Positions 1 to 7,458 of a stretch of 13,663 bases of DNA are shown piece after piece. The DNA is from Candidatus Omnitrophota bacterium (lineage in GTDB: Bacteria > Omnitrophota > Gorgyraeia > 1-14-0-20-64-10 > JACQQZ01), in assembly GCA_016206635.1 (NCBI GenBank), contig JACQRF010000070.1, positions 1-13,663 on the forward strand, given 5' to 3'. The notes beneath the pieces were generated by a model. That model did not search any database. It had not been told where the DNA came from and saw nothing but the letters and a program-made list of their open reading frames with translations. The number at the start of each line of letters is the position of its first letter. Within the stretch, counting starts at the first letter, position 1. The position numbers and the translations under genes were made by a program.

Positions 1-230
1 GATGGACACCGAGCGAGGGGAGGGGGCGTCCCCCGGAGCTCACGGAGGCCGAACGGGCCGGTGTCCCGAGCGAGCGCAGCGAGTCGAGGGACGAGGGAGG
101 CCGAGTGCGCAGCGCCCACGGTCCCGCTGGGGACCGTGAGGCGCGGTCCGGGGGACGCCGCCCTCCCTGAGCGGGCGCGGGGAGCGGGACCGGGTTCGGA
201 GGGGACAGGTTGTGATTCGAGGGGCGAGGA
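1..230. repeat. Gene-free palindrome-rich intergenic stretch
   Basis: I find no convincing protein or tRNA here. The stretch is strongly self-complementary. A 13-base perfect inverted repeat has arms at 25-37 and 147-159. Inside it lie a perfect 9-bp hairpin (117-125 with 130-138, four-base loop) and a weaker 5-bp pairing (63-67 with 88-92) around a GAGCGAGCG / GCGAG motif. One outer stem enclosing two arms resembles a palindromic intergenic repeat or a small non-autonomous element. No T-rich tract follows, so a standard terminator is not supported. No AT-rich promoter for the restriction gene is visible either. Whether the element is repeated elsewhere in the genome cannot be judged from this window. 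Confidence 0.5.
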
Positions 231-1055
231 TTGATGACTAAAGGATACGGAAGCCACAAGGATTACATGGGCCGGGTAAAGGCCGAGGCCGACGCGCGCC
301 GGAGCACCATGGAGAAGGCGTTGCGGGCGGCGTTCGGGCGCTTCATCGAGACGCGGCAAGTCGAAGTCGTGGTGTTCTCCGGCATGAGCGCGCTCGACCT
401 CGCCAAGGCCGTGCTGGCCCAGCCCGCCATCCTCAAGCCGTTGCTGGGCGCGTGCAACATCGCGGCCCGCGCGATCGAGCGCGACCTCGGCATCAAGAAC
501 CTCGATACGTACACGCCGCGCCTCAGCGATGACCACGCCCGCGTCATCGCCGGCTACCTCAAGCCGTTTCTCCCGGATTATCTGGAGCTTCCGACGCTCA
601 GCCGGATTGATTACATCCTCTACGTGGATAAGGAAATTCGGAAAGGCAAGGGGCGCTGGGAACGGCAGATCATCGAGGCGCTCAATCGGTTTGGCCGGAC
701 CCCGTTTCGGAAGCGAAAGTTCTCGATGGGCGGCGAGGAGTTCGAGTTGGATGCGGCCACGCCCTCAACGGGGGCGATTGCGGTCGGCGTGGACGTGAAG
801 CGCATCGAGGCCCGCCGAGACATCCATAAACGGTGCGATGAGATCGTCAACAAAGCGCGCAAACTCAAATCCGAGTACCCACGAGCGAAGTTTGGAGCGG
901 TGGTGTATTACCCATTCATTGATGAGCACGTAAACATTCAGAACCGCCTGCACTCCTCAGACCTCGATGCCGTCGTCTTCGCGTCCGAGTCCGACGACTC
1001 TATCCACAACGCGGTGCGGATGCTGCTGGCGACGTTGAAAGTGGCCGAACGATGA
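231..1055 (+). CDS. Putative type II restriction endonuclease, PD-(D/E)XK-like
   Basis: Predicted 274-residue cytoplasmic nuclease of a type II restriction-modification system. It would cut unmethylated DNA at the site protected by the methyltransferase directly downstream. I do not recognise a named enzyme family. The functional call rests on gene position plus a plausible PD-(D/E)XK core: FELD at residues 171-174, then VDVKRIE at 187-193, where D174, D188 and K190 could be the metal-binding and catalytic residues on adjacent strands. The region after it (about 195-215) is a basic helix. The start is TTG at 231 or ATG at 234; GAGGGG at 219-224 is 9 bases before the ATG, which I favour. The gene overlaps the methyltransferase by 4 bases (ATGA), as in a coupled pair. 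Codon and base use are less GC-extreme than in hemL or rny, which suggests horizontal transfer. Confidence 0.72.
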   Translation: MMTKGYGSHKDYMGRVKAEADARRSTMEKALRAAFGRFIETRQVEVVVFSGMSALDLAKAVLAQPAILKPLLGACNIAARAIERDLGIKNLDTYTPRLSDDHARVIAGYLKPFLPDYLELPTLSRIDYILYVDKEIRKGKGRWERQIIEALNRFGRTPFRKRKFSMGGEEFELDAATPSTGAIAVGVDVKRIEARRDIHKRCDEIVNKARKLKSEYPRAKFGAVVYYPFIDEHVNIQNRLHSSDLDAVVFASESDDSIHNAVRMLLATLKVAER

Positions 1056-2017
1056 GCGCGCCCACGACGCACCGATTAGTGCAAGGCGATGCGCGTACCC
1101 TGTCGTTTTTAGACGACGAGAGCGTGCATCTCGTGATCACGTCGCCTCCGTACTGGACGCTGAAGCGGTACAGGGAACACCCTCAGCAGATGGGCCACAT
1201 CGCCGACTACGAGCAGTTTGTCGCCGAACTCGCCGCCGTGTGGCGGGAGTGCTACCGAGTGTTGGTGCCGGGCGGTCGGCTCGTCTGTGTCGTGGGCGAC
1301 GTCTGCCTGTCCCGAAAAGTGCACGGGCGCCACGTCGTGGTCCCGCTCCACGCCGACATCGCCGTAACATGTCGTCGGATCGGGTTCGACAATCTCAACC
1401 CGATTATTTGGCACAAGATCTCGAACGCGACCTATGAAGTCAGCAACGGAAGCAAATTCCTAGGCAAACCGTACGAGCCGAACGCCATCATCAAAAATGA
1501 TATCGAATTCCTCTTGATGCAGCGAAAGCCGGGCGGGTATCGGCAGCCGACAATGCAGCAGCGCCGCCTCTCGATGATTGACAAGAAGGAGTACGAGGAA
1601 TGGTTCCAGCAGTTCTGGAGAATCACCGGGGCTTCCACGAAGGAACACCCGGCCCCGTTCCCGCTGGAGCTCGCCTATCGGCTTGTGCGCATGTTCTCGT
1701 TCATCGGCGACACGGTGCTGGATCCGTTCTGTGGGAGCGGCACCACGATGGTGGCGGCCGCGAAGGCGGGCCGGAACAGCATCGGTATAGAGATTGACCC
1801 GGTGTATTGCGGGATGATCCGAAGCCGGTTTGAACGTGAAGCGAGAACGCTCGTTGCCAACGCGCAATTCTCGATGATGAAGGCGACGGATTCTGAGACG
1901 GTGACGACCGGAGCGGTAGGGTTGCTCAGCGGGGCTCAGGATCGAGCCGGCGTCATTGCCGAGCGGCCCCGCGTCAAATATCGCGGACGACGCCCGAAAA
2001 CATATGCGAAGGTTTAG
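1052..2017 (+). CDS. Type II DNA methyltransferase (beta group, SPPY type)
   Basis: A 321-residue S-adenosylmethionine-dependent DNA methyltransferase that modifies the host's own sites against the adjoining nuclease. Motif IV is TSPPYW at residues 30-35. Motif I comes late, as DPFCGSGTT at 224-232, followed by GIEIDP (245-250). The order catalytic motif, then target-recognition region (about 120-200), then cofactor-binding motif defines the beta group. SPPY, as opposed to DPPY or NPPY, favours N4-cytosine methylation, though N6-adenine cannot be excluded from motifs alone. All key motifs are present and the length is normal, so it looks functional. It starts inside the nuclease stop codon (4-base overlap). 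Its stop overlaps by 4 bases the stop of a convergent small gene on the other strand. The recognition sequence cannot be predicted from the protein. Confidence 0.93.
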   Translation: MSAPTTHRLVQGDARTLSFLDDESVHLVITSPPYWTLKRYREHPQQMGHIADYEQFVAELAAVWRECYRVLVPGGRLVCVVGDVCLSRKVHGRHVVVPLHADIAVTCRRIGFDNLNPIIWHKISNATYEVSNGSKFLGKPYEPNAIIKNDIEFLLMQRKPGGYRQPTMQQRRLSMIDKKEYEEWFQQFWRITGASTKEHPAPFPLELAYRLVRMFSFIGDTVLDPFCGSGTTMVAAAKAGRNSIGIEIDPVYCGMIRSRFEREARTLVANAQFSMMKATDSETVTTGAVGLLSGAQDRAGVIAERPRVKYRGRRPKTYAKV

Positions 2018-2220
2018 CGGGCGGAGGTCGGGAGCTTGATGAGCGAGGGGAGACCCTTGGTGCGTAGTGCTCGCACAATGGACGCCGGGACCTTGCGGAG
2101 CTCGACGGCGGTTGAGCTGATCACGTTGAGGATAAGCAGTTCCTCGTATTGGGCGGGGTCTCGCAAATATGGGTTGGTTTCGATCAGTGGCTTATCACCC
2201 ATGAGTCCAGCATAGCACAT
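2014..2220 (-). CDS. Small conserved-looking hypothetical protein, convergent to the methyltransferase
   Basis: An open frame of 68 codons on the minus strand, the only minus-strand frame I consider genuine. The sequence looks protein-like: a Pro-rich start with TNPYLRDP (residues 16-23), a hydrophobic helix-like segment with LLILNVISSTAVE (28-40), and a basic C-terminus. The combination TNPYLRDP plus SSTAVE recalls a family of short uncharacterised bacterial proteins, but I cannot name it or give a function. Two starts are possible: the first ATG at 2218-2220, or an internal Met at residue 7. Neither has a clear Shine-Dalgarno sequence. Its 3' end overlaps the methyltransferase stop, so the pair is tail to tail. 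It could be a passenger of the restriction locus or an older resident gene. Confidence 0.5.
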   Translation of the reverse strand: MCYAGLMGDKPLIETNPYLRDPAQYEELLILNVISSTAVELRKVPASIVRALRTKGLPSLIKLPTSAR

Positions 2221-2274
2221 GAAGAACCAGAGGTGTTTTCAGGGAGCGCCGCGGTACATCCTGGACGGGGTGCG

Positions 2275-2634
2275 ATGAAGCGAGCGAGGAAGGCGGCATC
2301 GGGGCCGAGACTCGACCGGATGAGCTTGCTGGCGGAGAAGGCGCTGTGGAGAGCCGTGGCGGGGGTGATTGAAGAGCATCGTCAAAGCGGCAGGCCATTG
2401 GCGATCTGGCGCGACGAGAAGGTGGCATGGATCTCGGCCGAGGAGTTTCATGAGGGATTCGCTCAGGGGAGCATCAAAAGATGGGGACGGATCGCGAAGG
2501 CGCGTAAAACGGTGTTGCCGGCTAATTGGGGGATGGGCGAGATAGCGATACGGGGTGTGCGGGAACAACTAGCGCGCCGTGAGCAAGCTCTGAAGGCGCC
2601 CCTGAGGCAGGGCGAACGAATTAGGAGCGCATGA
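2275..2634 (+). CDS. Hypothetical protein upstream of hemL
   Basis: I do not recognise this family. From ATG 2275 the product is 119 residues. The frame stays open upstream to 2149, but that part reads poorly and overlaps the minus-strand gene. The body has an amphipathic helix (about residues 16-38, LLAEKALWRAVAGVIEEH), then a short strand pair typical of small bacterial proteins of the form RPLAIWRDEKVAWIS (about 43-57), then a basic helical tail. No membrane segment, signal peptide or metal motif is visible. Another possible start is the Met at 2320. The stop overlaps the hemL start by 4 bases (ATGA), so it is probably the first gene of the hemL-cysK operon. A nucleic-acid-binding or regulatory role is possible but unsupported. 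Confidence 0.6.
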   Translation: MKRARKAASGPRLDRMSLLAEKALWRAVAGVIEEHRQSGRPLAIWRDEKVAWISAEEFHEGFAQGSIKRWGRIAKARKTVLPANWGMGEIAIRGVREQLARREQALKAPLRQGERIRSA

Positions 2635-3914
2635 CCAACGCGAAGTGTTTTGAGGAGGCGCAGCGGTACATTCCCGGCGGGGTGAACTCGCCGGTGCGGT
2701 CGTTCCGCGCGGTCGGGGGGGCGCCGTTCTTCGTCGAGCGGGGCAAGGGGGCGTATCTCTGGGACGTCGAGGGGCGGCGCTACCTCGACTACGTCGGTTC
2801 CTGGGGGGCGATGATCCTGGGGCATCAGGCGCCGGCGGTGGCCCGGGCGGTCACGCGCGCCGTGGCGCGCGGGGTGTCGTTCGGGACGCCGACGCCGGGG
2901 GAGACGGCGCTGGCCCGCGCGGTCGTGGAGGCGTTCCCGGCCATGGAGCAGGTGCGCTTCGTGAACTCCGGGACCGAGGCGGTGATGAGCGCGGTGCGCG
3001 TGGCGCGCGCGTTCACGGGCCGCGCGAAGGTGCTGAAGTTCGACGGGGCGTATCACGGCCACGTGGACTATCTGCTGAGCCAGGCGGGGTCGGGGTTGGC
3101 GACGCTGGGCGTGCCGTCGTCCCAAGGGGTGCCGGAGTGGTACGCCCGTGACGCGATCACGATCCCATTCAACGACATCGCGGCACTCGAGCGGGCGGTG
3201 CACGCGCATCGCGAGGAGCTGGCGTGCATCCTGGTCGAGCCGGTCCCGGCGAACATCGGCCTGCTGCTGCCGGAGCCGGGGTTCCTGGCGCGGCTGCGGA
3301 AAGTCGCCACCGACTACCGGGTGGTGCTGATCTTCGACGAGGTGATCAGCGGGTTCCGCGTGGCGTACGGCGGGGCACAGACCCTCTTCAATGTGGATCC
3401 GGACCTGACGTGTTTGGGCAAGATCATCGGCGGGGGATTCCCGGTCGGCGCGTATGGCGGGCGCAACGCCTTGATGGGCTTGGTCGCGCCGGCGGGGTCG
3501 GTCTACCAGGCCGGAACGCTGGCGGGGCATCCGGTCGCGATGGCGGCGGGGCTCGCCACGTTGGCGGCGCTCAAACAGGGGGGCGGGGCGTTCTACAAGC
3601 GATTGGCCGGCCGCGCGGAGGCGCTGGCAGACGGGCTTCGGCAGGCGGCGCGCGAGACGGAGGCGCCGTTGACGGTCAATCAGCTCGGCTCGCTGGTCAC
3701 GCCATTTTTCATGGACCGCGAGGTCCGCACCGCGGCGGAGGCCCGCCGCGCCGACGTGAAACGCTACGCCACCGTGTTCCGCGCGCTGCTGCGCCGCGGC
3801 GTGTATCCGCCGCCGTCCCAATTCGAAACTTGGTTCGTCTCGGCCGCGCATACCGCGGCCGATGTGGCCCGCACCGTGGCCGCCGTTCGGGCGGCCTTTC
3901 AGGAGATCCGCTGA
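2631..3914 (+). CDS. hemL: Glutamate-1-semialdehyde 2,1-aminomutase
   Basis: A PLP-dependent cytoplasmic enzyme that converts glutamate-1-semialdehyde to 5-aminolevulinate, the last step of the C5 route to tetrapyrroles. The 427 residues match the family length. Visible signatures are the N-terminal GGVNSPVRSF (16-25), the cofactor-binding SGTEA (113-117), YHGH (141-144), the PLP-pyridine aspartate D236 in IFDEVISGFR, and the Schiff-base lysine K264 in CLGKIIGGG. AGTLAGHP (294-301) and PPSQFETWFVS near the C-terminus are also typical. The start is ATG 2631 with AGGAG at 2623-2627. It overlaps the preceding small gene by 4 bases and shares one base with the cysK start (TGATG). Very GC-rich codon use contrasts with the restriction locus upstream. 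No other tetrapyrrole gene is in the window. Confidence 0.97.
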   Translation: MTNAKCFEEAQRYIPGGVNSPVRSFRAVGGAPFFVERGKGAYLWDVEGRRYLDYVGSWGAMILGHQAPAVARAVTRAVARGVSFGTPTPGETALARAVVEAFPAMEQVRFVNSGTEAVMSAVRVARAFTGRAKVLKFDGAYHGHVDYLLSQAGSGLATLGVPSSQGVPEWYARDAITIPFNDIAALERAVHAHREELACILVEPVPANIGLLLPEPGFLARLRKVATDYRVVLIFDEVISGFRVAYGGAQTLFNVDPDLTCLGKIIGGGFPVGAYGGRNALMGLVAPAGSVYQAGTLAGHPVAMAAGLATLAALKQGGGAFYKRLAGRAEALADGLRQAARETEAPLTVNQLGSLVTPFFMDREVRTAAEARRADVKRYATVFRALLRRGVYPPPSQFETWFVSAAHTAADVARTVAAVRAAFQEIR

Positions 3915-4852
3915 TGCCGCGCAACGGCCGTATCGCTGACAACATCCTGGAGCTGATCGGGGACACGCCGATGGTGCGGCTGCGCCGCGTGGCGCCGGCC
4001 GGCGCCGCCGAGGTGATCGCCAAGCTGGAGGCGTTCAACCCGGGCGGCAGCGTGAAAGACCGGATCGCCGCCGCGATGGTGGATGACGCGGAGAAGCGCG
4101 GCGTGCTGACACCGGGGGCGACGATTGTCGAGCCGACGAGCGGGAACACCGGCATCGGGTTGGCGATGGCGGCCGCCGTCAAGGGCTACACGCTGATCCT
4201 CACGATGCCCGACGGCATGAGCCTCGAGCGGACCACCTTGCTGCAGCGTTACGGCGCTAAAGTGGTGATCACGCCGGCGGCCGACGGCATGGCGGGGGCG
4301 GTGGCCAAGGCGCGCGAGATCGTCGAGAAAACCCCGGGCGCGTTCATGCCGCACCAATTCTCGAATCCGGCCAACCCGCGCGCCCACCGGCAGACCACTG
4401 CGAAGGAGATCCTCACCGCCACCGATGGCGACCTCCACGCGTTCGTGGCGGGCGTCGGCACCGGCGGGACGCTCACCGGCGTGGGCGAAATGCTCAAGAA
4501 GAAAGACCCGGCGATCCGCGTGGTCGCCGTCGAGCCGGCCGGCTCGCCGGTGCTCTCCGGCGGGGCGCCGGGCCGGCATTTGATCCAGGGGATCGGCGCC
4601 GGATTCGTGCCGGAGGTGCTGAACCGCGAGATCATTGACGAGGTGATCTCGGTGCAGGACGCCGACGCGTTCCAGATGGCGCGGCGCCTGGCGAGGGAGG
4701 AGGGGATCTTGGCCGGGATCTCGGCCGGGGCCGCGGTCTGGGCCGCCCTCCGCGTGGCGCAGGCGCTGGGCGCCGGCCGCCGCGTCGTCGCGATGCTCCC
4801 CGACACCGGCGAGCGGTATCTGACCATTGACGCCTACTTTGAGGAATTGTGA
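3914..4852 (+). CDS. cysK: Cysteine synthase (O-acetylserine sulfhydrylase)
   Basis: A PLP enzyme that makes cysteine from O-acetylserine and sulfide. The 312 residues are a normal CysK length. Key features: GDTPMVRL at 16-23, the Schiff-base lysine K48 in NPGGSVKDR, the substrate loop TSGNTG (75-80), and the phosphate-binding GTGGT (182-186). I chose ATG 3914 because it overlaps the hemL stop (TGATG) with AGGAG at 3901-3905, and the protein begins there with typical CysK sequence; the open frame further upstream is only a shadow inside hemL. The downstream CymR-like gene overlaps its stop by one base, so enzyme and regulator are probably made together. In Bacillus subtilis CysK also acts as a co-repressor partner of CymR, which makes this arrangement meaningful. 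No serine acetyltransferase gene is visible here. Confidence 0.96.
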   Translation: MPRNGRIADNILELIGDTPMVRLRRVAPAGAAEVIAKLEAFNPGGSVKDRIAAAMVDDAEKRGVLTPGATIVEPTSGNTGIGLAMAAAVKGYTLILTMPDGMSLERTTLLQRYGAKVVITPAADGMAGAVAKAREIVEKTPGAFMPHQFSNPANPRAHRQTTAKEILTATDGDLHAFVAGVGTGGTLTGVGEMLKKKDPAIRVVAVEPAGSPVLSGGAPGRHLIQGIGAGFVPEVLNREIIDEVISVQDADAFQMARRLAREEGILAGISAGAAVWAALRVAQALGAGRRVVAMLPDTGERYLTIDAYFEEL

Positions 4853-5304
4853 TGCGCTTGACGGTCTCTACGACCCACGGGTTGAACGCGATGGTGGACT
4901 TGGCCCTCCATGAGGGGCAGGGGCCGATCCCCGTCACCGCGATCGCCAAGCGCCAGGGGATCCCGGTCGATGGCCTGGGGCAGTTGTTGCATCGGTTGCG
5001 GCGAGCCGGGCTGGTCGCGGCGGCGCGCGGGGCGCGCGGCGGGTATGCGCTCAGCCGCCCGCCGTCGCAGATCTCCGCCGCGGACATCTTGCAGGTGTTC
5101 GAGACGAAGGCCGCCCGCCGGACCGGACGCTCGGCGTTGGAGACCGGCCAGGTGGCGGACCAGGCCACGCGGCTGGTCTGGACGCGGATCGAGGTGGCCG
5201 TGACCACGGCGCTGGCAACCACCACGCTGGCGGAGCTGGCGGCCGAGGCCCGTCGGCGCCATACGAACCACACGGTGAACCACCACTACCCCTTTTACAT
5301 TTAG
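4852..5304 (+). CDS. cymR: Rrf2-family transcription regulator, CymR-like
   Basis: A 150-residue winged-helix DNA-binding regulator. The N-terminal half has the Rrf2 pattern: ALHEGQGPIPVTAIAKRQGIP (helix-turn-helix, about 18-38), LLHRLRRAGLVAAARGARGGY (about 45-65; wing RGARGGY at 59-65) and ISAADIL (74-80). It has no cysteine at all, so unlike IscR or NsrR it cannot hold an iron-sulfur cluster. The C-terminal half resembles B. subtilis CymR: a WTRIEVAV segment (110-117), TTLAEL (124-129) and the last three residues FYI, also the end of CymR as I remember it. It probably represses sulfur and cysteine genes in complex with CysK. I start it at ATG 4852, overlapping the cysK stop; a GTG at 4849 is the alternative. 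The symbol is inferred from similarity and position. Confidence 0.85.
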   Translation: MRLTVSTTHGLNAMVDLALHEGQGPIPVTAIAKRQGIPVDGLGQLLHRLRRAGLVAAARGARGGYALSRPPSQISAADILQVFETKAARRTGRSALETGQVADQATRLVWTRIEVAVTTALATTTLAELAAEARRRHTNHTVNHHYPFYI

Positions 5305-5319
5305 CGAGGGCGGCGCGGT

Positions 5320-5874
5320 ATGATGACGAAGGCGCAGTGGCGGATGCAGGTGTGCGCGCGCGTGGGGGCGATGACCGGGCGCCAGCGGCTGGCGGCCAGC
5401 CGGCGATTGGCGGCCCGGCTCCGGCGGCTGCCGGCGTATCGGGCCGCGCGCTGGGTCGCCTTCTACCTCGCCACCGATGGGGAAGTGGAGACGCGCGCGA
5501 TGATTCGGCAGGCGTTGGCCGACGGCAAGCGGGTGGCCGCGCCGATCCCGGTCGTGGCGGCGCGGACGATCCGCCTGGCGGAGCTGACCGGGGCGCGCCG
5601 CGGCCTGACCCGGGGCCCCTTCGGCATCGAGCAGCCGCATCCGGGGCGCGCGCGGCGTGTGCGGCCGGACGCCCTCGATCTGATCGTTGTCCCCGGCGTG
5701 GCGTTTGATCGCCTCGGCTACCGCCTGGGCCGCGGCGCCGGCTATTACGACCGGTTCCTCGCGACGCTGCCGCCGGGGATCCCGCGCGTCGGGTTGGCGT
5801 TCCGTTGCCAGCGGGTGGCCCGCCTGCCGCGCCAGCGGCACGATCAACCGGTCACGACCGTCTTGGCGGCGTGA
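5320..5874 (+). CDS. 5-formyltetrahydrofolate cyclo-ligase
   Basis: A cytoplasmic ATP-dependent enzyme (MTHFS, YgfA/FAU1 family) that converts 5-formyl-THF to 5,10-methenyl-THF and so returns folate to the one-carbon pool. The 184 residues are near the family length. The diagnostic C-terminal motif is intact: DLIVVPGVAFDRLGYRLGRG followed by AGYYDRFL, at about residues 121-148. FYLATDGEVET (about 48-58) and GIEQP (106-110) are also family-like. The start is ATG 5320 or the adjacent ATG 5323; GAGGG at 5305-5309 is 10 bases before the first, which I favour. It follows the regulator by 15 bases and precedes rny by 23, so it is in the same run. Downstream of cysteine genes it has no obvious pathway link. 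Confidence 0.93.
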   Translation: MMTKAQWRMQVCARVGAMTGRQRLAASRRLAARLRRLPAYRAARWVAFYLATDGEVETRAMIRQALADGKRVAAPIPVVAARTIRLAELTGARRGLTRGPFGIEQPHPGRARRVRPDALDLIVVPGVAFDRLGYRLGRGAGYYDRFLATLPPGIPRVGLAFRCQRVARLPRQRHDQPVTTVLAA

Positions 5875-5897
5875 TCTCCATGGGAGGCGCCCTGTCG

Positions 5898-7445
5898 ATG
5901 AAATGGCTGGTGATCACCGTTGGGATCGCGGGGCTCGGGCTCGGCTACCTCTTGCGCCGGTGGCTGGCGGAGCGGGGGATCCACGCCGCCGAGATCCGCG
6001 CGCGGACGATCCTCCACACCGCCGAGCAACAGGCGGCGGCCAAGCGCCGTGAGGCCGACCTCGAGGCCAAAGAGCTCCTCCACAAGACCCGGCAGGAATT
6101 CCAGCAGCAGACGCAGAGCCACCGGGCGGAACTCGCCGAGTTGGACCACCGCCTCAGCCAGCGCGAAGCCCACCTCGACCGCAAGGTGGATTTCCTCGAG
6201 CAGAAGGAGCGGGACGTGCAGGAGGCCGCGCAGCAGGCGGCGGCCCAGGTGGCGGCGCTCGCCAAGCGCCAGCAAGAGCTCGAGCGGCTGTTGGCCGAGG
6301 AGAAGGCCCGCCTGCAACACCTGTCCGGCCTCTCCGCGGAACAGGCCACGCAGCTGTTCCTGCAGCGGTTGACCGGCGAGCTCCAGCAGGAAGCCGGCGC
6401 GTTGATTCACCGGATGGAGGGGGAGGCCCGCGCCGAGGCGGCCGCCCGCGCGCGCGAGTTGGTCACGCAGGCGATCCAGCGCTGCGCCGTGGATTGCACG
6501 AATGAGGCGACCGTGACCGTCCTCGCCCTCCCCAGCGAAGAGATGAAAGGCCGCATCATCGGCCGCGAGGGCCGCAACATCCGATCGCTCGAGCTCGCCA
6601 CCGGCGTGGACGTCATCATTGATGACACGCCCGGCACCGTCACCCTGTCCAGCTTCGACCCGATCAAGCGGGAGATCGCCCGCGTGGCCCTCGAGCAATT
6701 GATCCAGGATGGGCGGATCCATCCCCCGCGCATCGAGGAGACGGTCACCAAAGTCAAGCAGGGGATGGAGGTCACGATCCGGGAGGCGGGCCAGCAGGCG
6801 GCCGCCGAGTTGGGCATCCACAACTTCCACCCGGAGCTGATCAAGCTCCTCGGCAAGCTCAAGTACCGCACCAGCTACGGCCAGAACGTGCTCCAGCACG
6901 CGAAGGAGGTGGCGTACCTGGCGAGTTTCCTCGCCGCGGAGCTCGGGATCGACGGCGCGATCGCCAAACGGGCCGGCCTGCTCCACGACATTGCCAAGGC
7001 GGTGTCGCAGGAGATGGACGGCCCGCAGGCGGAGCTGGGGATGCAGCTCCTGAAGAAATACGGCGAGTCGGAAGAGGTGATCCACGCCGTCGAGGCGCAT
7101 CACCAGGACGTGGAGGCGCACTCCCTCTACGCCGTGCTGATCCAAGCGGCCGACGCGATCAGCGCCGCCCGCCCCGGCGCCCGCAAGGAATCGCTCGAGA
7201 ACTACGTCAAGCGCCTCGAGAAGCTGGAACAGATCGCCACGGCGTTCAATGGGGTCGAGTCGGCGTACGCGATCCAGGCCGGGCGGGAGATCCGCGTCCT
7301 CGTGAACCCCGACTCGGTGAACGACCTGCAAACGATCACGCTCGCCCGCGACCTCAAGAAAAAGATCGAGCAGACGACCGATTTCCCCGGGCAGGTCACG
7401 GTGACGGTGATCCGCGAGCTGCGCGCCGTGGAGCACGCCCAGTGA
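5898..7445 (+). CDS. rny: Ribonuclease Y
   Basis: A membrane-anchored endoribonuclease that initiates mRNA decay. The 515 residues match the family. Domain order: one N-terminal transmembrane helix (about 3-19, hydrophobic and glycine-rich), a long charged coiled coil (about 25-150), a KH RNA-binding domain with GRIIGREGRNIR (about 218-229), and an HD phosphohydrolase domain whose metal-binding pair is H363-D364 in GLLHDIAKA. I chose ATG 5898 because GGGAGG at 5882-5887 lies 10 bases upstream and the protein then begins with the membrane helix. An ATG at 5880 and a frame open from 5805 are less likely. Next to ymdB, as in many bacteria including Bacillus, it forms a conserved pair. All catalytic signatures are present. 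Confidence 0.97.
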   Translation: MKWLVITVGIAGLGLGYLLRRWLAERGIHAAEIRARTILHTAEQQAAAKRREADLEAKELLHKTRQEFQQQTQSHRAELAELDHRLSQREAHLDRKVDFLEQKERDVQEAAQQAAAQVAALAKRQQELERLLAEEKARLQHLSGLSAEQATQLFLQRLTGELQQEAGALIHRMEGEARAEAAARARELVTQAIQRCAVDCTNEATVTVLALPSEEMKGRIIGREGRNIRSLELATGVDVIIDDTPGTVTLSSFDPIKREIARVALEQLIQDGRIHPPRIEETVTKVKQGMEVTIREAGQQAAAELGIHNFHPELIKLLGKLKYRTSYGQNVLQHAKEVAYLASFLAAELGIDGAIAKRAGLLHDIAKAVSQEMDGPQAELGMQLLKKYGESEEVIHAVEAHHQDVEAHSLYAVLIQAADAISAARPGARKESLENYVKRLEKLEQIATAFNGVESAYAIQAGREIRVLVNPDSVNDLQTITLARDLKKKIEQTTDFPGQVTVTVIRELRAVEHAQ

Positions 7446-7458
7446 GTGTTGAACGCCA

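Noticed and set aside
25..159. tRNA or small structured RNA gene
   Set aside because: The branched fold looks superficially like a cloverleaf, but there is no T-arm consensus, CCA-adjacent acceptor or normal arm spacing.
1..230. An open frame reading from the window start
   Set aside because: Frame 1 has few stops, but the translation is Arg/Gly/Pro-rich with no recognisable motif, and the DNA is explained by inverted repeats.
2463..3851. A 462-codon minus-strand open frame opposite hemL
   Set aside because: It is arginine-, histidine- and proline-rich throughout, as expected for the complement of GC-rich coding DNA. It lies fully opposite a clear hemL.
3224..3913. Upstream extension of the cysK reading frame
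   Set aside because: The extra 230 residues lie inside hemL in another frame and are low-complexity Gly/Arg/Ala. CysK homology begins at the ATG at 3914, which has its own ribosome-binding site.
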